Shown one piece after another: positions 57,748 to 64,000 of a stretch of 64,000 nucleotides of DNA (the stretch's first letter is position 1; each line of letters begins with the position of its first letter). A program made the position numbers and the translations under genes. The notes under the pieces were generated by a model. That model was not told the DNA's origin. It did no database searches and saw only the letters and a program-made list of their open reading frames with translations. The stretch is taken from the NCBI GenBank assembly GCA_029962745.1, contig CM057162.1, forward strand, positions 18,561,408-18,625,407. Reading direction: 5' to 3'. Origin of the DNA: Echinometra lucunter (Eukaryota > Echinodermata > Echinoidea > Camarodonta > Echinometridae).

Positions 57748-59750
57748 AGGCAAGAAGTCGGCGATGTTCACTGTCTTTATGTAATTACTTTTCTACAAGT
57801 CTCGAGATCCAGTAGAAGAAAAATCAGTTTACTTAACCATTGAAGACAACGACAGCTATCTTGGTGGTTAACATGGTTAAAGAATAACATAACTTCGGGA
57901 ATTTATCGAGAAAGTGTTAACAGAACAGAACACTGGCCAAGGGAAACCCAAGACAAAGTGGTGTGAAGTTGGTAAGCAAAATCCTTCGAACGCTATTGCT
58001 TCTTTGGTTAGTGATCAAATGATGGATGCATTATTTCATGGTTGATAACAAAATGTTGTTGTTGTTATGGCTTAGTTTTGACGTCCATTGTCCAGTGACT
58101 CTACACCATGTACTCATCTGCCAATTCACTGGGACTACCCATCAACCCTTTTCGGTCTTTCCATCAGTGATGCCCTCTACCTCTCTTGGTGTTCGATTCT
58201 GAAATTTACTTAAACAATAGACGTAGAAGCTATTCAAGAGGTAATACAGTCTTTGTGGATGATTTATGAGGTGCTGTTTAGAAGTGTTTTGTTAGGAGCT
58301 AAGTGTTTTTTTTTCTCTAGAAGTCCATTTACACGTGTAGGAGAAGAGTGCAGGTCATCTGCATAAATTATATTTGCAGCCTACTGACTGACCGATAAAA
58401 TCATGTCCTTCTGCAATATTCTGTAACTATTGAAAAAAGATCACAGCAAAATACAAAACTGTCCAAGTTCACCGATTAGATGGTCACCGACTTTCTCGTG
58501 GTTCTGCTCGACTTACTCATCATGCTCATGAGCATGCTTTTTTTTAAAAGCGAGTGCTCCCCTTACAAACATGTGAAAAGAAGAGAAAAGAAGAAAATTC
58601 CAAAATATCCTTTTACTACTGAAGATGTATTAATAATACAAACCTAACATCGAAGGCAAATTAGGTGAATACATGTATTACGCGATTATGAGTAATGTTT
58701 GATTAATTTCTTAACAACGATATAGCATATTCAGCATGTTTGAATTGGGGCAGCCAATGCGAGTGCATGTCTTGTACACCCTAGTTTCTTTGTCATTTTT
58801 GTATTTTTCGTGGATACTGTTTACAGTTTTCTCACCTTACGAATTCACGTGGACACGCAATCGCAACTTATTGATGCATTATCGTTTTGCTGAAATTTCC
58901 CGGAACTGTTATACCTTGTAAAAAAAAAAGTATTTGTATTTTAGCTTTAGCACGTTATGACCAGGAGAGCACAATAAATAGCGAGTGTTTATTTTCTCTT
59001 TTCCATTTTTAGACCAGTGATGATTGACTACATCAGTTGCGTGGGAGGGACATTCAGTTTACCGAAAACACAAAGTTTAACGATCTGCATATGTCACAGC
59101 AGTAATGAACTTGCCAAATCGCTGAATTCCGTGGTCCAAATATACCAGCTGGATAAGCGCGTGTGGTTTTTTTTATGTAATTCTTTGTCGGTCGGTTGCC
59201 CGTAGGTTGTGCAATTTTTGGTTGTGATTCATTCAGGTAAGATGTACGTACGGGATTTATTGAAAAAAATGTTTTGACATGTGTCTTTGCATAATAGCCT
59301 CATTTCGACAGATTTACGTTCATTCGGCGAAAGGAAGGAGGATGAGGCTTGGCAATAGAGCGACGTATGGGATGGCAGTGGAGGTGTGCAAAAAAAAAAA
59401 GAAAAAAAAAAAGAAAAGAACAAGTGACAATATGGATATTGATGAAGTACACAGTAATATCTGACAGTTTCCCATATGGCAGAAGACGTAATGAACCTTT
59501 ATGGTTTGCTTTGGAAAGAAAAACCTGCATGGGATTTCATATGGGATTCGGGTGGTCCCGACATGGATTCATCGGTAATGTGAGATCAGTAGTCAACAGA
59601 CTAATGACTTGTTAAAGGACTATAGTGCCGCGCCATGTTTGAACCCTTTCCCCAATTTTTGCATCACCAAGGCAAATCTTTAAACCACTAAATATGACAC
59701 CTCTGCTGTGGGATTCCAACATAACAAATATGTCATTTTGTCATATATCT
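57748..59750. other. non-coding stretch; weak exon-like patterns
   Basis: At 57925-57972 an AG is followed by 16 open codons (NRTLAKGNPRQSGVKL) and GTAAGC, but the acceptor is weak. At about 59014-59205 a good acceptor TTTTCCATTTTTAG is followed by an open frame with no clear donor. At 59204-59234 a good acceptor ending CCCGTAG and donor GTAAGATG bracket 10 codons. None is firm enough to call. An A-rich run lies at 59391-59415. Confidence 0.35.
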
Positions 59751-59756
59751 ATATCT

Positions 59757-59803
59757 ATATCTATATATATAGAGAGAGAGAGAGAGACACACACACACAC
59801 ACA
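59757..59803. repeat. compound (AT)(GA)(CA) microsatellite
   Basis: TATATA, then (GA)n, then (CA)n, immediately upstream of the truncated half-site repeat. Confidence 0.92.
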
Positions 59804-59805
59804 AA

Positions 59806-60219
59806 TGTCAAAGGTCATAGAGGTCATTATGTACATAGAAATGGTCCGTTCTCGCGATAACTACACAACCAACTTCAAACCTGGCTTATGTATGTATTTG
59901 GGAGGGACAATGATCCGATTAGATTTTGCGGTCTATAAAGGAAAAAGGTCATAGGTCATAGAGGTCATTATATACATGAAACTTGCTTGTTTTTGTTATG
60001 TATCAACAACTCAGTGACAGTTTCAGCTTCAAACTTGGCTCATGTATGCATATGGAAAGGGCAATGGTGTCATTAGATTTGGGGTCACAAGGTCAAAGGT
60101 CAAAGTCAAAGATGTCATTGTATAAATGAAAATAAATCAAAATGAATATTCCATATATTTCTGATCTGGCAATGGCGGAGGCATAAATTTCGAACCCGCA
60201 CGTTCAAGGATTCATCTAG
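59806..60219 (+). mobile_element. half-site repeat element, copy 2 (5'-truncated)
   Basis: Same strand and same family as 55388-56272. It begins in mid-unit at TGTCAAAGGTCATAGAGGTCA and keeps the phrases GTTCTCGCGATAACT, GGGAGGGACAATGAT, TTCAAACTTGGCTCATGTATG and the same 3' end (GGCGGAGGCAT, then AAATTTCGA..TTCATCTAG). DR1 pairs AGGTCA-A-AGGTCA lie at 60090-60102. The first two or more units are missing. Confidence 0.85.
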
Positions 60220-61220
60220 CTTTTTTTTTTCTGCTCCTGCAGAAATCGAGCTCTATCATCATAGCAGTTTAAAGGATATTCAGCCCAGTTTGTAACTTGA
60301 AAGTACATGTATACAATACCACGCAAGTCAACGAAAAGTAATTGAAAATACTCAAACCTCAGAAGCGAAGTAAATCATTGAAAAAGAAACCAAACGCAAC
60401 ATCTACATCCTGCTATTAATCAAAAGCACAGATTAGCTCCTTTGGGGCTCTTCAAAGCATCACATTATCACTTCAAGGTATACCATGATCGATGCACAGC
60501 CAAGCGAAAAAAAATATTTGAAACAAATAACAAAATCTTGAAATGGAGGGATGATAAAGTCATTAGAAACTGAAATCTAGCTAGTGGTCACGAAAAGGGA
60601 TATGCACGCTTGGGACCAGTTGAAGTGGTTGGCTCTATTTATGGCAGTGGCATAATTCGGAGAAAATATGATTAATTTTGCACCTCTTGCAACCAAAGGG
60701 ATGGTTTGTTAAACATATTTGATACTCTAATTGAATTTATTTTGACCAATTTGTAGTAATATTTTGGAGGTGGAAAATATTGGGGGCAATAACTTCGCCG
60801 AAGCACGCTAATATGCGGTTCGATTCCGACGATATCCCAGAAACCATTGGCCTTAAGAAACTCCTATGAGGAACGCGCTTCGGGTATGTATGAAATGGAA
60901 AAAAAAATGTGAAAACTTTTTTCATAATCTTTTAAGGGAAATTTTTCCTCATGGAGTATGTATGAAATAAAAAGAAAGAACTGTGAAGAACTTTGTTTCC
61001 ATAATTTTTTAGGGAATCTATTCCACGTAAGATTTAAGGAGTTGGATAGAATTTTTCATCATTATTATGTGGTACGAGATCATAATTACTATACCAACTA
61101 CTGTTCGACTCTCAACCGGGACAACTTCTTTTGTAATGTTTTAATGACGTTCTAGTACTTCCAGCAACCAAGCAATTTCTTATGTTGGTATTTCCCTAAA
61201 CCTCACCATAATTATACGGC
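60220..61220. other. non-coding stretch with a possible SINE B box
   Basis: GCGGTTCGATTCCG at 60816-60829 fits a B box. The preceding TGGAAAATATTGGGGG is a poor A box. Otherwise AT-rich, no gene. Confidence 0.35.
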
Positions 61221-61222
61221 TA

Positions 61223-61913
61223 CACTCTCAAAGCACTTGAGGTTAAAAATCGTTATTTAGGTTGAACTTTGATCCTACCAACAGTTAGGTTTAAAAACAT
61301 TCCCCTATGTTTTACATACAGCGACACTTTCAAAACACTTGAGGTTAGAAATCGTTATTTAGGTTGAACTTTTACTGCTTTCACACCAAGGTACGGTCGC
61401 TGCGACCGGTCGCTGCGAGCGGTCGCTGCGACCGATGAAATCATAATGTGAAAGCATTTCATCGGTCGCTGCGACCGATCGTTTTGGTCAAAAACGATCG
61501 GTCGCTGAGTACGGTCGGTGAGGTACTTCAGCGACCGATCGCGACCGATGCAAGCTAGATGTGAAAGCACATCGTACTCAGCGACCGATCGAAATGCAAT
61601 GACCCCCCATACATGCCTACGCACTATCTCTACTTCCGCTTCCGGCTAGGTCAGCTATACAGCGACCGATCGCTCAGGGCCTGACCAAATTTTGACAGAG
61701 GTGTGAAAGCACGTCCGATCGGTCGCTGGGTACGGTCGCAGCGACCGGTCGCAGCGACCGTACCTTGATGTGAAAGCAGTATTTGATTCTACCAACAGTT
61801 AGTTTAAAAAAAACATTCCCATATGTTTTACATAGAGCATTTACAAAAATAACAGTTGGTGCGTTCATACTTTAACCAACCTATTCATTTCAACCAACCG
61901 TTTTCAGAGAGTG
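61223..61913. mobile_element. foldback MITE, family M1 variant, with duplicated left end and nested insertion
   Basis: Outer ends CACTCTCAAAGC and GAGAGTG are flanked by TA (61221-61222 and 61914-61915). The left 98 bases appear twice in tandem (61223-61320 and 61321 onward): CACTTGAGGTTA(A/G)AAATCGTTA, TAGGTTGAACTTT, GAT(C/T)CTACCAACAGTTAG, ACATTCCC(C/A)TATGTTTTACATA. The second copy is split by the palindromic element at 61373-61781. The right arm carries GTTCATACTTTAACCAACC, as in the other copies. Confidence 0.8.
61373..61781. mobile_element. 409-bp palindromic GGTCGCTGCGACC transposon, TSD TTT
   Basis: Starts TACTGCTTTCACACCAAGG and ends CCTTGATGTGAAAGCAGTA. Compared with the uninterrupted tandem copy (GAACTTTGATC), the insertion duplicated TTT (61370-61372 and 61782-61784). 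The interior is packed with CGGTCGCTGCGACCG-type palindromes in both directions and two internal GTGAAAGCA phrases (61449 and 61561), so sub-modules have been multiplied. No transposase. GC content is far above the surroundings. Confidence 0.88.
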
Positions 61914-61916
61914 TAG

Positions 61917-62012
61917 GCCAGATTTTAAACGATGTTTCTTTTATACAGAATTTGCAAACCATTTTAAACAACCTAATGATTTTTAAACGAGTGTTTGGAG
62001 AATTTGCACCAG
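61917..62012. repeat. M1-like fragment
   Basis: TTTTAAACAACCTAATGATTTTTAAACGAGTGTTTGG resembles the right half of family M1 (given in parts: AACAACCTAATGATTTTTAAAC). The left end is lost. Confidence 0.45.
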
Positions 62013-62211
62013 ATTCTATATACCACATGATAATTTCTTCCTGCTTGGAGTCAATTCTATCTTTAACGCTGAATGTCTCCGTTACAACCCGGAAGGCGTG
62101 GAAACAATAATAATCGAAGTGCACATGACACACGGTTTTAATGGATCGGCTGGTAACATTGACATTTGCTAGGATAATGATCTCCGAATCATAAACGATG
62201 TTCTTCGCCAT
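61985..62211 (-). CDS. possible first exon or decayed reading frame
   Basis: The minus frame starting at 62211 opens with ATAAATGGCG, a favourable start context (A at -3, G at +4), and continues 108 codons to 61885, the last 30 or so inside the M1-like fragment and MITE. The first 75 residues are of mixed composition (begins MAKNIVYDSEIIILANVNVT) and contain no obvious domain or signal peptide. No clean donor site was found. Doubtful. Confidence 0.2.
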
Positions 62212-62493
62212 TTATATCTGCAGCTACTGCAGCTTGACCTTTTCACGGGGGAAAGGGTTTAGAAACTCAGATTGATAATCATTGTTTCACATAAACACTG
62301 AAATGTGTGATGGATTTCTAGGCGCATTGTAAGAACATTGTCGCAAACATTTGTAAACATTTCTCTTTGTTTTCGTAAGTGTTTTGCTAAATCATCCAGA
62401 GATCAGATGTAATCTTTCAAAAGGATGTTAACATCATCCTCGTCATGATGAAGATGATGATAATGATGATGATCATTATTATCATTATCATCA

Positions 62494-62546
<53 letters not shown>

Positions 62547-63511
62547 TTAGCATCGTCAAAGTGTGATATTTTTTTCCTTAATATGCTGAGGTAAAGTTTT
62601 TACCAGATGGCTCGTTTGTTTGTTTGTTGTTTGTTTTTCAAAATGTGGAAGGTACAGCGCTATTAACCATTGGGCTGTCATACAGGCACCTATGCAGGAG
62701 TATAACCAAGAGTCTAGCTAGTGCACTCCTGGAATACCGAATACCGACCCGGTAGTTATAGGAATATAGGCCTACATTGAAATTATAATGTTCTTAGACT
62801 GTTAAAAATGCGATTCCCGAAGAGTAAGACGGTGAACTCTCGTCATTTGAATAGAATGAAATCTCTTTTTTTTTTCCAAACAAGAATAGTAGTGTCACAT
62901 ACTTCTTTCCCCCTCGGGAAGTGATACATGAGACTATACGCCCACTTGGCTCTTTGATCCTATATTTGTTCCATATTCCATTTCAGATCAGCTAAGAGCT
63001 AAATCTTTTGTGTCTGTTAGTGTCACTGTCATAAACAAGGGAAGACGAAAAGATTTTTTTAAACTTACCTATCAACTGTTTGTCAACAGCAGACCCTTGG
63101 TAACCCACTTTCAGTTGAAAGGATATTCGCCACATATATAACGAATAGTAAAATTGAAAACAAAAATAATAATGAGGTGGACGTAGGTGTCTTCATGTGC
63201 ATGTTGGGGTGGTTAGATTTCGTGCATATATTGGATAAGCATAAAGGCAAAAACATCTGTGTGGGTCTGCGTGTGTGTGTGCACTTGTATAGCTTTGCAA
63301 GCGAGGACAGTGAACAAAGAAAATTCCTGAGAACAATAGTCCTCGGTTGGTAAACAATAGTCCTCAGTTGTCAAACAAAGGATTTGGGTTTATTCCGTCA
63401 GCCTTGAGAGGACAGGGGACAATAGAAGTCCAATTGTTGTGCTCGGTAGTATAGTGATGTACAGCTGTGTGTGTGTGTGTGTGTGTGTGTGGGTATGTGT
63501 ATGTGTATAGG

Positions 63512-63550
<39 letters not shown>
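62212..63550. other. non-coding stretch with (ATT)n, (GT)n and (AT)n microsatellites
   Basis: ATG/ATC-rich repeat then (ATT)n at 62450-62547; (GT)n at 63466-63495; (TA)n at 63514-63552. A GTCCTC(G/A)GTTG phrase is repeated at 63339 and 63360. No gene. Confidence 0.6.
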
Positions 63551-63552
<2 letters not shown>

Positions 63553-63555
<3 letters not shown>

Positions 63556-64000
63556 TGTGTCCCAGAAAAAAAACAGAACCCTAAAACAAAGGCTTATTGT
63601 GCGGAAGCAATGGGGCGTGTGATTGACAAAACGTGTTCAAAATAAACCCTGACTTATGCTCTTTCATATGATACATTAAACAAAATTATTTAGTCATGCA
63701 TCTCCGAGTACCATGACTTTGAAAATTTAGTGTCAGAATCCATTTGCTACACTTTTGGCAGGGTTTGTGGAAAAAAATCTTTCACAAATGACCAACTGAC
63801 CGACTTAAAAATTTTTCGGTTGGTCAGTAGGTCTCAATGAATTTGGTAATGATAAAAACTCTCTGTCCAGGGGTTAGCTGAACCATATTCTATAAGTTTG
63901 GTAAAGTAGGGATGTTTCATTCACCGATCCATTTGCTTGATTCATTCATCACCCAAGCACTCCCCATTTTACCACAGAAGAGGACAATGGACATTCATTT
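63553..64000 (+). mobile_element. start of a DNA transposon (CAGTGTGTCCCAGAAAAAA end), runs off the window
   Basis: CAGTGTGTCCCAGAAAAAA directly follows a TA. This end looks like a mariner-type or MITE terminus. The matching right end is not inside the window. A hairpin-like pair GACCAACTGACCGAC/GGTTGGTCAGTAGGTC lies near 63790-63832. Confidence 0.45.

Noticed and set aside
59014..59205. 62-codon frame after a good acceptor
   Set aside because: No convincing donor follows in frame before the stop, and the peptide matches no family I know.
1..64000. CRISPR arrays, bacterial operons, phage or retroviral genes
   Set aside because: No regularly spaced direct repeats with unique spacers, no gene clusters with ribosome-binding sites, and no recognisable reverse transcriptase, integrase or capsid frames were found.

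Overview
The window looks like 64 kb of eukaryotic, non-coding nuclear DNA from a marine invertebrate. The best guess is an echinoderm with a sea-urchin-like genome; amphioxus or a mollusc is possible. The signs are AT-rich sequence without operons or bacterial-type genes, very many simple repeats and homopolymer G/C runs, tRNA-derived SINEs, abundant palindromic (foldback) DNA transposons, and frequent TACATGTA palindromes. The species call is an inference, not something the sequence proves.

No complete protein-coding gene could be recognised. Long open frames are mostly translations of microsatellites or of transposon copies. A few short stretches look like isolated internal exons, with a pyrimidine tract, AG, an open frame and then GTAAG or GTAAA. 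The best are 47508-47589 (+) and 30159-30220 (-); weaker ones are 18928-19032 (-) and 8522-8635 (-). Their phases do not let the minus-strand candidates join directly. If real, the window lies in long introns of one or more genes.

Layout: 0-3 kb is one copy of a dispersed repeat, long CT/GA tracts and a GCGAGCGAAGCGAGCG cluster. 4-7 kb holds a TA-flanked foldback MITE and two opposite-facing copies of a 270-bp foldback MITE, one nested in another element. 10-12 kb holds a 390-bp polypurine tract and a degenerate tandem array. 14-17.5 kb holds two large foldback elements, one with a clean 3-bp target duplication. 20.3-21.8 kb is a 1.5-kb non-autonomous hAT element with a perfect 8-bp target duplication. 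24.5-26.3 kb holds three foldback elements. 29.3 kb is a 241-bp hAT MITE with a perfect 8-bp duplication. 34.6, 42.1, 46.1 and 47.1 kb carry tRNA-derived SINEs. 41.6-42.6 kb is a degenerate satellite interrupted by a SINE. 44.7 kb is a pogo/Tigger-like MITE. 55.4-56.3 kb and 59.8-60.2 kb are two copies of a repeat packed with nuclear-receptor half-sites (DR1 and DR3). 61.2-61.9 kb is a foldback MITE with a tandemly duplicated end and a second, GC-rich palindromic transposon nested in it. The right edge is the start of another TA-flanked element that runs out of the window.

The main story is therefore mobile-element architecture rather than a gene system. All similarity statements are by eye, within the window.
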